The notes beneath the pieces were generated by a model. That model was given only the letters and a program-made list of their open reading frames with translations. It did no database searches and had not been told where the DNA came from. A stretch of 64,000 nt of DNA from Topomyia yanbarensis (Eukaryota; Arthropoda; Insecta; Diptera; Culicidae), in assembly GCF_030247195.1 (NCBI RefSeq), contig NC_080672.1, forward strand, positions 158,789,167 through 158,853,166, written 5' to 3'. The position numbers were made by a program, and so were the translations under genes. This document shows positions 10,586-21,262 of this stretch, piece after piece. Positions within the stretch are counted from its first letter, which is position 1. Each line of letters begins with the position of its first letter.

Positions 10586-12151
10586 GCACCGTGTAATTTG
10601 TTCGATTGGAAAATCGAAGAGTGTTGGGCTTGCACACAGTGTCGGGGCACACACTTTTTTCAACTGTTTTTTTTTAAAGTTAATTTACATGTTGTCAACT
10701 TGAATTCTCGAAATCAATGCAGCTATGAATCAAATGAATTAAATCATCCTGACCGTGCGACCGCAAACATATAATTGCAGAGAATTACCTGAACTGGAAC
10801 AGTTCGAGCATTATTACGACTTCAAACAATAGCTTTCCCTTCCAATGGACACTGGATATCGATTCATGTTAAAACAACGCGAGAACACACACAAAACGCA
10901 CTCGACAGGCAATTCCGCTATCGAAAGCGACTGTTTATGTATCAATTAGGATCGAATCCATCATTCGAGATTATATAACGGCGCATCAGTTCTCAAAGAA
11001 AAAAAGTCACATCACACAATTGTTTGGTTTGGTTGCGCGACCGAGGGCAAAGTTAACTTTAACGTCGTAGTGGTAATACTAGCTGATGGGAATTATGTAG
11101 TAGCAATTACCGTCCGCAGTCAGTGTACGATGGAAAGCGATAACCGAAACAGCACGGAGTGGGGAGTGGTGGGGCAAAGCAGGAAGTGCGCAATTGAGAT
11201 TGGTAAACTGGATATGAGACAAATTCCATTCCGATCCGTATAGATCCACTCGAGGGTAAGAAACGCAGACGGCAAGGCTTGCACAAGCGGAAATTGAGCG
11301 GTCGGTATTAAACATTCATCCGGCTCAAACGCATGCCCCTTCCCGATCGACCGAAACGGCACTGCCGAGGATGTGCTCGAGAATATATGTTGAGCTCGGA
11401 CGCGCGCCTGGGCAAGAAAAAGCCAACAGCAAGTCGCTTTTAGTTCGACAATCTGTTTGATCAGTATATAATATCGCTTCTTGAATTCGTTGGAGCATAA
11501 TAACAATCATAATAAATATCACGGGGAGCTGCCTCTTGCCAGTGCGCTGTGCGTTGGCATCGATCGATCTGAACGTTCTTCAAGTCCGAGATTGATTTAC
11601 TTTCTGGTTCGCTTGGGATGCGTGATACTATATTTCGCCCTGCCCTGATCTAATGAAACAACAATTTTAAGCTATCGCCTTACGAAAACAACGCTCGATA
11701 TTGGTCATCCCTAAAGCAGCAAACACAGCATGCATGTGAATGCTGTACTGCGTTGATAGTGAGATAATGCGAGGCAGATTCATTGGAAGCTGCTCCCCTT
11801 CTGGTTTCGCATGACCGCTTGACTTGTTGAACACAACTGTCTGCGCGGGGGATAGTCGGTATGATTCCCGATGCGTGGGAGCCTTAAAACAAACCGGAAA
11901 CATTTTATATCCAAAGAGCTGGTTTTGCTTTCATGTGTGCCGAGAAATCAAACGGGAGATATGCAACTACCAACGCAGCTGAAGAGCGAACTCGAGAGAT
12001 AGAGAGATGGGGCAGCACAAAATGTTAATGCATAATAAGTGCCGACAATTTCTCGTGTAGCTCAGAGTTCGAGACGGTTGCTGTGAATTATGCTGCCGCT
12101 GGTAGCTGGTAACATGATACACTTATTACATTTATATTGTTTGTTTCGCCT
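10586..12151. other. intergenic or intron, no gene recognised
   Basis: Moderately GC-richer than its neighbours between 11.1 and 11.6 kb. ORFs at 11120-11506 and 11667-11903 on the minus strand have no recognisable domain. A TATATAA at 10972 is followed by an initiator-like TCAGTT only 14 nt later, which is too close for a core promoter. Confidence 0.35.
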
Positions 12152-12157
12152 ACTCAC

Positions 12158-12288
12158 GCATCCTCCTGCCACCAACCAGACCGGGATCTATTGCTTCGTA
12201 CATATCATCAGCTAGTGGAGGGGCCATCGCAATATCGCCGTCGTTGACTTCGAAGGTAGCTGCAAACTCGATTACGTTCGGCGTTGCT
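12158..12288 (-). CDS. candidate internal exon of an unknown host gene
   Basis: On the minus strand a GC-richer 131-bp block stays open and reads ATPNVIEFAATFEVNDGDIA, then MAPPLADDMYEAIDPGLVGG and RRM. It is preceded by an AG acceptor (ACTAAAG at 12289) with a CTAAC branch-point-like word about 30 nt upstream. It is followed by a strong donor, GTGAGT, at 12152-12157. A stop (TAG) occurs only inside the putative intron, just after the donor. The block is not part of any repeat seen here. I do not recognise the protein. It could be an exon of a large-intron gene spanning this transposon-rich region, or a chance open block. Confidence 0.45.
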
Positions 12289-12309
12289 CTTTAGTAAATA
12301 TTTTCGCAA

Positions 12310-14336
12310 GTGTGTTAGTCTCTATTTGTATTTCGTGACCTGATTGCATCATTATGCTGGTGGTAATTCAGTTAAGTGAATATAAATTCTATAATACATT
12401 ACAGCATCTAGATTCGCATTAGAAATTATTCAGCGGAAATTAAAGCAATCCTCACTTGTATTGTTTAAACGACTGCCAAGCAAAACTTCTGACTCTTAGG
12501 CATTTTACTATTTTTACTTTAGTATTGCATTTTTTTTTAATTTCTATAAGGCGAGTGATTGTTTGTTACTATTTTGTAAATTAATGATTTTCGAAATCGA
12601 TGGAGACTTCATTTTTTTCAATGCATGTCTAGGAAATATTCTAAGGATTCCCCTCTCACTGGAGAAATAAATTAAAATTCTGGACTTTTAGATTCACGTC
12701 GACAAAAAATACAATCTTTGCAATTCGTAGCGCATGTATTATTTGATCTAGGAAGCCTACTACCTCATTTTTATAGGTTATTGTTCGTTGAACAAAATTG
12801 GATATTATCGGCTTGTAAAATGTAACTTAAACCACGGACCTACCAGACATGACATTCGAGGTCACCAAAGTGTTGAAAAAATATAAAGGCTTTTTCAAAC
12901 GTTAATTTATTATACTAATTACTTTTCGTGCTCGTCGCAAGAGGGGCACAACGGTATGCTATAATTGAAAAGAATACCCAAACACGCTTGTTATTGTCGT
13001 TTTTGTTATTGAACTATTTTAAATAAAAAGAAAAACAAAGCTGGGGCTTTACAATTGATTTATATAACCATTCGTCTTGAAATTATGGCTCAAAGTGAGT
13101 ATGAGAAAAACGAGCGTGTCAATTTGTTAGAGAAAAGTTTGATGGATCAATATATTGGAGAAGCAGTGGCTATCAAAATGCACCACAACGATGATGATTT
13201 TGGTGCACTGATTTCCTTGTTTTTCTGTTGGCCATCAAAAAGGAGTCGTTTCGGAAATGGTATTTGAGCCATGTTAAAAACACTAACTAATCAATTTGAA
13301 AACAAACTTACGAAAACGATGGCTTTTGCGGAAACATTTTACTCTTCAATTTCATTTCAGTAGAAATACTATAGCATATAACGATCGAATTGTTCACATC
13401 GCTTTCGGTGTTAAAGGTAATTCTTTGTAGGTCACATGAACGATCCATAATTCAGATTGCTCACACAGTGCAGTTGTCTGTAAAGAAACCTCTACCTTTG
13501 CCAGAGTTCAGTAATTTCGGAACACAAATAACGGTTTAGGAGCACACCCCGATAAAATCGTGTAATTTTACATCTCCTGGCCCTGACATCTACGAGCTTC
13601 AAAAATGAGTTAGTTTTAAGTTTGATTTTAATTTAACATGACGTTGACTTTCGCAAATTACGTAATTTTACTTCACATATAGCTTTTGTTGTGAATGATA
13701 ATAAGCGTAATTTTAAGTCATTGAGCATGTAAAGTGTATGTGAAAAAGTGGCAGCACTGCCAAGTCACTAGAAGGTGTTTTTGTTTTTGTCCCAACTTTT
13801 TTAAAGTTTTTGAGTGAAATACAGTGTAATTTATCGAAAAACGAAACCAACCATTCACTAGGTCGTGTCTACCATTAAGCTGTATATTAGTTGGTGAAAA
13901 TGTCGCGAGAATAGTTCAGCTTAACAAAAAAAATTTTTTTCGTTATTTTACCAAGTATGGGTGTGATTCTAGCCACTAAAATACACTACCATTCGTTCTA
14001 CTCAGTGCCTGCAGCGCCATCTAAACCTGACTTTAAGGTTCATCGCTTTGGATGATCGATGATAGAGGAGAAAATTTCGCAAAGGAAAGGCATCCCAGTT
14101 AAACCCATTCAAGAACCGGTTCGGATTTCTGACTGGAGTCGGAGTGGATTCCAGCTCAACCGATTCCGAATCAATCGGTTTCGGCATCGGTTGTTGCGTT
14201 TGAATCCATACTGACTCCATTCAGCATTCTGAATCAAATTGCGAATGGTTTGACCGGGATAGATTGATTGATTGTCGCAACAGTCTCAGCCGACAGCGAA
14301 ATAAAAGGAACAGGTAGCTTCTAGGGAGATGGACGG
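12310..14336. other. intergenic or intron, no gene recognised
   Basis: AT-rich. A 70-codon ORF at 13055-13267 has no motif. The phrase TTGAGCATGTAAAGTGTATG at about 13722 recurs at about 21024, which suggests a dispersed repeat of unknown type. Confidence 0.35.
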
Positions 14337-15767
14337 GTGTCGATGGCCAACCCACATGATTGTATGTCGTATGTATATTTATATCGTAACGATCGCGATC
14401 CTAATAGTGCAGGGAAGAAACGTGGTGGTGGTGTGCTCATTGCAGTTTCCAACCGACTCTCATCCAAACACAAAAATGACACTCATAATCTCGAACAACT
14501 CTGGGTAAATATCCGTGGCCCCTATACTAATCTCTGTGTGGGTGTTGTATATATTCCCCCCGATTCCGCAAGTGATGTAGAAATTATTCAGAAGCACATA
14601 GACTCCGCACTTGACATTGCAACTTCCATTGAACCCAACACGGCACATCTACTATTTGGTGATTACAACCAGCCTGGACTTCTTTGGAAGAGCACTCCTT
14701 CCGGGTATGCTTTCCCAGACCCTTCTGAATCAACCTTTTCTAGGGCGAGTACTATCTTACTGGACGGAATGTCTGTACTGAACATGCGACAAATGTCTAC
14801 AGTGAATAATAGGCGAAATCGAATCCTGGACTTCCTGTTTATAAATGAAGAAGCTTCAATGAATTCTACCGTATCAGAGGCACTTAAGCCTTTAATTGCT
14901 GTAGACGCACATCATCCTCCACTTCTGGTAACACAGATTTGTCCGCAGCTGGTTCTCTATGACGAGATGGAGGATGTCAGGGAGTTCAACTTTTCGAAGA
15001 CTGACTTCTCTAGGCTTCATAACTCGCTACAAACAATCGACTGGGAGACTTTCTTGAATTTCGCGATCGATGTAGATGCTGCCGTAGAAAAACTCTCACT
15101 GGTGTTAAAACAGCTTTTCAGTATACATGTGCCTGCACCTCGTCCCCGAACAAAACCACCATGGTCCAACAACCGGCTACGTAAACTGAAAAGATTGCGA
15201 GCTGCTGCACTTCGACATTACACTATTCGAAGAAACCCAATCACAAAAAGGGAGTTCACTATAGCCAGTAACAGCTACAAAACATATAACCGCTTTCTCT
15301 ACTCAAGACACGTAGCAATCGAACCTAACACGAAACCCAAAACAGTTTTGGTCCTTTGTAAATGGGAAACGTAAAGAAAATGGGCTTCCTTCCAGTATGT
15401 TCCTCGCAGGTGAAACGTCCAATACTCCCAGCGGTATCTGTGATTTGTTCGCAAAACATTTCTCGAATGTGTTTAAAAATGAATCGGCTAGCTCAACTCA
15501 GGTGGACTGTGGCCTTCAAGATGTCCCTCGCGATGTAATCAATTTTGGAAACATTCAATTTACTGACGAAGACATTATGGCTGCCATAAGCAAGTTAAAG
15601 TCCTCTACATCGGTGGGGCCAGATGGGATTCCTTCCATTATACTGAAAAAATGCGCAAGCGCATTGTGTACACCTTTACGACTAATCTTCAACAAATCAC
15701 TGTCGCAATCAGTGTTTCCCGTGTGTTGGAAAAAATCAGTAATGTTTCCCGTTTTTAAAAAAATGTT
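14337..15767 (+). pseudogene. CR1/Jockey-group ORF2, 5' half: endonuclease and start of RT
   Basis: The first frame (to 15374) holds an APE-type endonuclease lacking its N-terminal catalytic Glu region. It starts near YLYRNDRD and continues with KRGGGVLIAV, VGVVYIPP, LLFGDYNQPGL (the GDYN Asp/Asn box) and RILDFLFIN. The expected SDH is replaced by DAHHPPLL. A frameshift near 15335 is followed in another frame by QFWSFVNGKRKENGLPS, MFLAGE and the RT finger motif SSTSVGPDGIPSIILKKC. The frame then runs MFPVFKK and is cut by the inserted element at 15768. This is the DNA-nicking and template-binding part of a LINE protein, now dead. Confidence 0.75.
15760..15767. repeat. target-site duplication of the RTE insertion, left copy
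   Basis: AAAATGTT is repeated exactly at 19023-19030. Joining across the insertion restores a continuous host RT reading (FKK...NVANYRG), which confirms the junction. Confidence 0.8.
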
Positions 15768-16083
15768 ATGGTCCTTAGCTTCCTGCCCAGTAACTCCTAG
15801 CCCTGGCCTCCTCGTGGCGTCGACTGGGATACGAGTAACCTTAGTGAAGATCGGGTAACCAACCCCGGTGGGAACTTTGGTCGTATGCTGGCAGGGAAGG
15901 GGGGGTTACCCTTCTTCGGAAGGTGTAAACCTGTCCTGGTGCCCAGGTGGGACCTTAAGCAGTCCTGGCACGATGGCCCACCGGCGAGACAGGTGGTTGG
16001 CGTAGGCCCTATAAGCCGCCCCGTAAAAAACCCACATAACGAACAATACAGAAGAGAATACGACCCAGAACAATCGGCAATGA

Positions 16084-17316
16084 CCCAGGCGACGAATAAA
16101 GGATCACGATTGGAAACTCGGAACATGGAACTGCAGATCGCTCGGCTTCGCGGGATGTGACAGGATAATCTACGACGAGCTACACCACCGCAACTTCGAT
16201 ATCGTGGCGCTGCAGGAACTTTGCTGGACGGGACAGAAGGTGTGGAAAAGCGGGCATCGAGCGGCTACCTTCTACCAGAGCTGTGGTACAACCAACGAGC
16301 TGGGAACCGGCTTCATAGTGCTGGGCAAGATGCGCCAACGTGTGATCGGGTGGCAGCCGATCAACGCAAGGATGTGCAAGTTGAGGATCAAAAGCCGTTT
16401 CTTCAACTACAGCATCATCAACGTGCACTGCCCACACGAAGGGAGACCCGACGACGAGAAAGAAGCGTTCTACATGCAGCTGGAGCAGACATACGACGGT
16501 TGCCCTCTGCGAGACGTGAAAATTGTCATCGGCGACATGAAAGCACAGGTAGGAAGGGAGGCAATGTACAGACCGGTGATCGGGCCTAACAGCCTGCATT
16601 CCGTATCAAATGACAACGGCCAACGATGTGTGAACTTCGCAGCCTCCCGTGGAATGGTAATCGGAAGCACCTTCTTCCCTCGCAAAGATATCCACAAAGT
16701 CACTTGGAGATCACCGGACCAAGTAACAAAAAATCAAATCGACCATGTTCTAATCGACGGTAGATTCTTCTCGGACATCACAAACGTCCGCACTTATCGC
16801 AGTGCGAATATAGATTCGGACCACCACCTGGTTGCAGTATGCTTGCGCTCAAAATTTTCGACAGTGCATAGCTCTCGTCGAAGCCGAACGCCGCGGCTAA
16901 ACATCGAGCGGCTACAAGATGGCAGAGTGGCTCAAGAATACGCGCAGCAGTTGGAAGTGGCACTACCAACGGAAGAGCAGCTAGGCGCAGTTGCCCTAAA
17001 AGATGGCTGGAGAGATATCCGATCCGCCATAGGTAGCACCGCAGCCACTGCACTAGGTACGGTGGGCCCGGACCGAAGAAGCGACTGGTACGACGGCGAA
17101 TGCGAGCAGTTAGTCGAAGAGAAGAATGCAGCATGTGCGAGAATGCTGCAACACCGCACGAGGGCGAACGAGGCGCGATATAAACAGGCACGGAACAGGC
17201 AGGAAAACCGAGATCGCGAAGCGATGGAGCAGCTGTACCGCGCTAAAGACACACGGAAATTCTACGAGAAGTTGAACCGCTCGCGCAGGGGCCACGTACC
17301 ACAGACCAACACATAG
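16084..17316 (+). pseudogene. RTE-type endonuclease domain
   Basis: The frame is open from 16084. It reads LGTWNCRSL (first endonuclease box), then FDIVALQELCW with the catalytic Glu, FNYSIINVHCPHEGRPDDEK, IVIGDMKAQVGRE, NQIDHVLIDGRF and ANIDSDHHLVAV. Every standard APE box is visible. However, the GD-x-N-A box has Lys (AAA at 16540) in place of the catalytic Asn, so nicking activity is probably lost. No ATG lies in frame upstream of the first box. An ATG at 16080 in the next frame (MTQATNKGSRLE) suggests a frameshift near the start. The frame stops at 17314 before the linker to the RT. Confidence 0.8.
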
Positions 17317-19005
17317 AGATACAAACGGGAATCTTCTCACGGACCAGTGTGAGGTGATCCAGAGGTGGCGGCAGCACTACGAAGAACACCTGAACGGCGA
17401 TGCAGCAGACGACGAGGATGGCACGGTAACGTACCTGGGAGCACGCGCGGAAGACATTACACTACCGGCTCCGGATCTCCAAGAAATCCAGGAGGAGATT
17501 AGCCGGCTCAAAAATAATTAAGCCGCTGGGGTTGACCAAATAGCGAGCTACTAAAACACGGTGGTGAGCCACTGGCTAAAGCGCTGCACTGGGTGATTAC
17601 CAAGATTTGGGAGGATGAGATTTTACCGGAGGAGTGGATGGAAGGCGTCGTGTGTCCTATCTACAAAAAGGGCGACAAGCTGGATTGCTGTAATTACCGA
17701 GCAATCACCCTGCTGAACGCCGCCTACAAGGTACTCTCCCAAATACTATGCCGTCGACTATCACCAATTGCAAGAGAGTTCGTGGGGCAGTACCAGGCGG
17801 GTTTCATGAGCGAACGATCTACCACGGACCAGGTGTTCGCTCTTCGTCAAGTATTGCAGAAATGCCGCGAGTACAATGTGCCCACACATCATTTGTTCAT
17901 CGACTTCAAAGCCGCATACGACACTATCGATCGAGATCAGCTATGGCAGGTTATGCACGAGTACGGATTCCCGGACAAACTGACGCGATTAGTGAAGGCG
18001 ACGATGGATCGGGTGATGTGCGTAGTACGTGTCTCAGGGACGCTCTCGAGTCCCTTCGAATCACGCAGAGGGTTACGGCAAGGTGATGGTCTCTCGTGTC
18101 TGTTATTCAACATCGCGCTGGAAGGTGTAATAAGAAGAGCAGGGATCGACACGAGTGGTACGATTTTCACAAAGTCCGTTCAGCTACTTGGCTTTGCCGA
18201 TGACGTTGATATTATTGCACGAAACTTTGAGAAGATGGAGGAAGCCTACATCAGACTGAAAAGAGAAGCCAAACGCGTCGGACTTGCCATCAACACGTCG
18301 AAGACAAAGTACATGATAGGAAGAGGTTCACGAGAAGAGAATGAGAACCGCCCGCTTCGAGTTTGCATCGGTGGCGACGAAATCGAGGTGGTTGAAGAGT
18401 TCGTGTACTTGGGCTCACTGGTGACCGCCGACAATGATACCAGCAGAGAGATTCGTAGACGCATCGTGGCAGGAAATCGTGCTTACTTTGGCGTCCGCAA
18501 GACACTTCGGTCGAACAGAGTTCGCCGTCGTACGAAGTTGACCATCTACAAGACGCTGATTAGACCGGTAGTTCTCTACGGGCACGAGACCTGGACCATG
18601 CTCGTGGAGGACCAACGCGCACTTGGTGTCTTCGAACGGAAAGTGCTGCGTACCATCTACGGTGAAGTGCAGAATGAAGACGGCACATGGAGACGGCGAA
18701 TGAACCATGAGTTGCATCAGCTGTTGGGGGAGCCGCCCATCTGTCATACCGCGAAAATCGGACGACTACGGTGGGCCGGGCACGTAGCCAGAATGTCGGA
18801 CAATAGCCCGGTGAAAACGGTTCTCAATTGCAATCCGACCGGTACAAGAAGACGTGGCGCGCAGCGAGCACGATGGATCGACCAGGTGGAAGACAATTTG
18901 CGGACCCTTCGCAGACTGCGTGGCTGGCGACGCGCGGCCATGGACCGAGTGGAAAGGAGGAATCTTTTGTATACGGCACAGGCCACTTCGGCCTTAATCT
19001 GTTAA
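17317..19005 (+). pseudogene. RTE-type reverse transcriptase domain
   Basis: The linker reads LLTDQCEVIQRWRQHYEEHL and ends at an in-frame TAA at 17519, where NNKAAGVDQI is expected. A frameshift near 17540 moves the reading to ELLKHGGEPLAKALHWV and then an unbroken 470-codon frame from 17593. This frame has all RT palm boxes: YKKGDKLDCCNYRAITLL, FIDFKAAYDTIDR (motif A), GLRQGDGLSCLLFNIALE (motif B) and LLGFADDVDII (motif C, FADD). The C-terminal end has GRLRWAGHVARM and GWRRAAMDR. It would copy the element RNA onto nicked target DNA, but it is separated from the endonuclease by the stop and shift. Confidence 0.85.
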
Positions 19006-19022
19006 TAAATAAATAAATAAGC

Positions 19023-20185
19023 AAAATGTTGCGAACTATCGTGGTATAACCTCGCTCTGCGCTGGATCAAAGTTGTTTGAGATCCTAGTAGGAAATATGC
19101 TCTTTCGTGAGACCAAAGCATACATATCGAAGGACCAACATGGTTTTTTTTGCATTCAGGTCAACAACCACCAATCTAGCCCAATTTACATCGTACTGTA
19201 TTAAAAACATCGAAGATGGATCACAAGTAGACACTATATACACTGATCTTAAAGCTGCCTTCGATCGTGTAGACCACTCTCTTCTTCTGGCAAAGATCGA
19301 GCGACTGGGTGCTCCATCAAATTTTACTGGATGGCTTAAATCATATCTCGTAGATCGTTCTCTGTCTGTGAAATTAGGAAGTAACGTGTCATATAGCTTC
19401 ATCAACTTGTCGGGTGTACCTCAAGGGAGCAATCTCGGACCGTTGCTTTTTTCTTTATTCTTCAACGACGTCTTCAAGTGTAATCGCAACTTGTTGGCTC
19501 TCAGTGTGTCCAAATGCTCTATAATATATTTCACGCGCAGAAAAAATCCATTCTCTGGAGCTACAACATCGCCGGCCAATTGCTAGAGAGAGTGTCAGTT
19601 ATCAGAGACCTTGGTGTACTCCTGGACTCGCAACTGACATTCAGAAACCATTACTCTCACGTTATAGCACAGGGAAATAGAAACCTTGGCTTCATAATAA
19701 GAATCGCCAACGAGTTTACTGATCCATATTGTCTGCGGGCATTGTATTTTTCACTTGTTCGGTCTGTCCTGGAAGCTTCCGCAGCCATTTGGTGTCCTTA
19801 TACGAGCATTTGGACTAACCTCCGCTTTGCTCTTAGAACTTTGCCGTGGCGTAACCCAACAGAGCTACCACCATACATTGATCGCTGTCGTCTGCTCGAT
19901 ATGGAAACTTTGGCAAAAAGGCGAAATACATCCAGAGCGGTATTTGTTGGGAAAATATTGACTGGCCAAATGGATGCCCCAGATATTCTCTCACAAATCA
20001 ACATTAACGTACCCCCCAGAAACCTTAGATCACGTAACTTTTTAAGACTAGACTTTCAGCGCACCGAGTACGGTCAGAACGAACCCATAAGGGCGGTGTG
20101 TAATGTTTTCAATAGTGTGTATGACCATTTCGATTTTTATGTTTCTAGTGATGTTCTCAAGAATAGACTTAGGAGATTGACTTAG
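19023..20185 (+). pseudogene. CR1/Jockey-group ORF2, 3' half: RT palm and C-terminus
   Basis: The reading resumes at the target duplication with NVANYRGITSLCAGSKLFEILV. It then has YTDLKAAFDRVDHSLLLAKI (motif A) and GVPQGSNLGPLLFSLFFNDV (motif B). The YADD catalytic box that should follow is missing. The frame jumps from NDVFKCN near 19480 to LLALSVSKCSIIYF, so a segment including motif C was deleted. A frameshift near 19545 leads to ERVSVIRDLGVLLDSQLTF and a C-terminus ending at 20185. A second small deletion near 19825 removed part of the segment before RFALRTLPWRNP. It is dead as an RT on these grounds alone. Confidence 0.8.
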
Positions 20186-20444
20186 CTTATAAGATTATGT
20201 GAAAATATTTCTGTAATGTTATTGAAATGCTGTATACCTTTTATGTAATTTTGTTAATTTGTAATGTCAGTTCATTGTTATTGTAGGAAAAACATGCGAA
20301 AAGATTATTGGTTTTTACGCGCATTCGAGGTCTGCTTCTGAAGTGAACCATGAAATGGGCTTTTCCCATACAACAACATTAAATTTCATGTAGACCAACA
20401 TGGGTCAGATGAAAAAATGGAAATAAATAAATAAATAAATAAAT
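20186..20444 (+). other. 3' UTR and AAATA tail of the CR1/Jockey-group LINE
   Basis: Non-coding sequence after the stop ends in GGGTCAGATGAAAAAATGG and a run of AAATA/AAATAAAT repeats. Repeat tails instead of plain poly-A fit CR1-like elements. Confidence 0.65.
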
Positions 20445-21170
20445 ATACCATACGGGAACTGGTTTTGAAGAAACCAAAGGAAACTGAAGGAGGGATTGCG
20501 CTGTACCTGCAAATGTTAGAAAGAGAAAGGATTGCTCGGGCTGTTTGATGCTTGAGAAAGAAGATGGAGATTTTGAGGATATCTGGAGAAGGTTTGGGAT
20601 GGGACGAAAAATGGATAAGCAAATATCAGTCACTCGCGTAAGTAGGAGATGAGGAAGGAAATAGAAAAACTGGTATATTTTTCTACAGACATATTCTAAT
20701 TTATATATGCAAAAATAAAATAAATACACTAAATACGCGTCGATTTCTTACCTCATGTAAGGAATCGAAAGTCTTATTGTAATGTTATAATCCATTTGAT
20801 ACAAACATTACAGTAAGGCGGGGCTGGTTGACGGAACGATGACCTCGGAACATGTCTGGTGCTGTACCCGAAATGGGTCATCGGAAAGTCAATTGAGCTA
20901 ACACCTACCTAAATCTTTGAACCAAGTTATTTGCATGGATATGTTAAAATACATGCAAACATCTTTTTTCTGTAAATCACTACCAGCTAGTGGGAGTTAG
21001 GATGGTTAACACACACACGTTGAGCATGTAAAGTGTATGTTTCATGTAAAATTAAACGGAACACGGTTATGTTTCGCCACATAGTAAATTACGATTCGTT
21101 AAATTGTTGTTAAATTGTTTAGAATTACACCAACGATAAAATTAATATTTTTGTGTTAGAGTTTCCCACC
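20445..21170. other. intergenic, no gene recognised
   Basis: No terminal repeats or coding motifs. The word TTGAGCATGTAAAGTGTATG at about 21024 is shared with 13.7 kb. Confidence 0.35.
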
Positions 21171-21262
21171 GACTTAACCTTTTGTCTGATACCGCAGTAG
21201 TCAGGATATTTTGGCATTTGAAATGCGAATTACCTGAGTCAGCGACATGTCCTGGACGAGCG
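21171..21262 (-). mobile_element. partial copy of a 140-bp MITE
   Basis: GACTTAACCTTTTGTCTGAT, AAATGCGAATTACCTGAGTC and GACATGTCC match, in order, the reverse complement of the complete copy at 49828-49967. The far end diverges after about 21262, so this copy is truncated. Confidence 0.6.

Larger units (their letters stand above)
15768..19022 (+). mobile_element. RTE-type LINE, near full length (3255 bp)
   Basis: This compact element carries an APE endonuclease and an RT, with no RNase H and a very short 3' UTR ending in TAAATAAATAAATAAGC. Its length of about 3.3 kb is normal for the RTE clade. It is bounded by an 8-bp direct repeat, AAAATGTT, in the RT gene of an older CR1/Jockey-group LINE. 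It is inactive because of a stop, frameshifts and an altered endonuclease catalytic residue. The GC-rich coding sequence, in contrast with its host, suggests a younger insertion. Confidence 0.8.
14337..20444 (+). mobile_element. CR1/Jockey-group LINE, 5'-truncated, split by an RTE insertion
   Basis: The element begins inside its endonuclease domain and ends in a 3' UTR with a tail of AAATA repeats at 20422-20444. An RTE-type element at 15768-19022 interrupts its RT domain between the two halves of a frame that otherwise reads VFKK...NVANYRGITS. The host copy has no RNase H domain. Its 5' boundary and target duplication could not be fixed. The 3' tail type and the C-terminal protein closely resemble those of the element at 37.0-47.8 kb, so both belong to the same clade. 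Confidence 0.75.

Noticed and set aside
10971..10992. TATATAA followed by TCAGTT as an arthropod core promoter
   Set aside because: The spacing from TATA to initiator is only about 14-16 nt, about half of what is needed, and no coding exon follows.
11120..11903. Minus-strand ORFs at 11120-11506 and 11667-11903 as further exons next to the 12.2-kb candidate
   Set aside because: No splice sites that would join them in phase were recognised, and their composition looks random.
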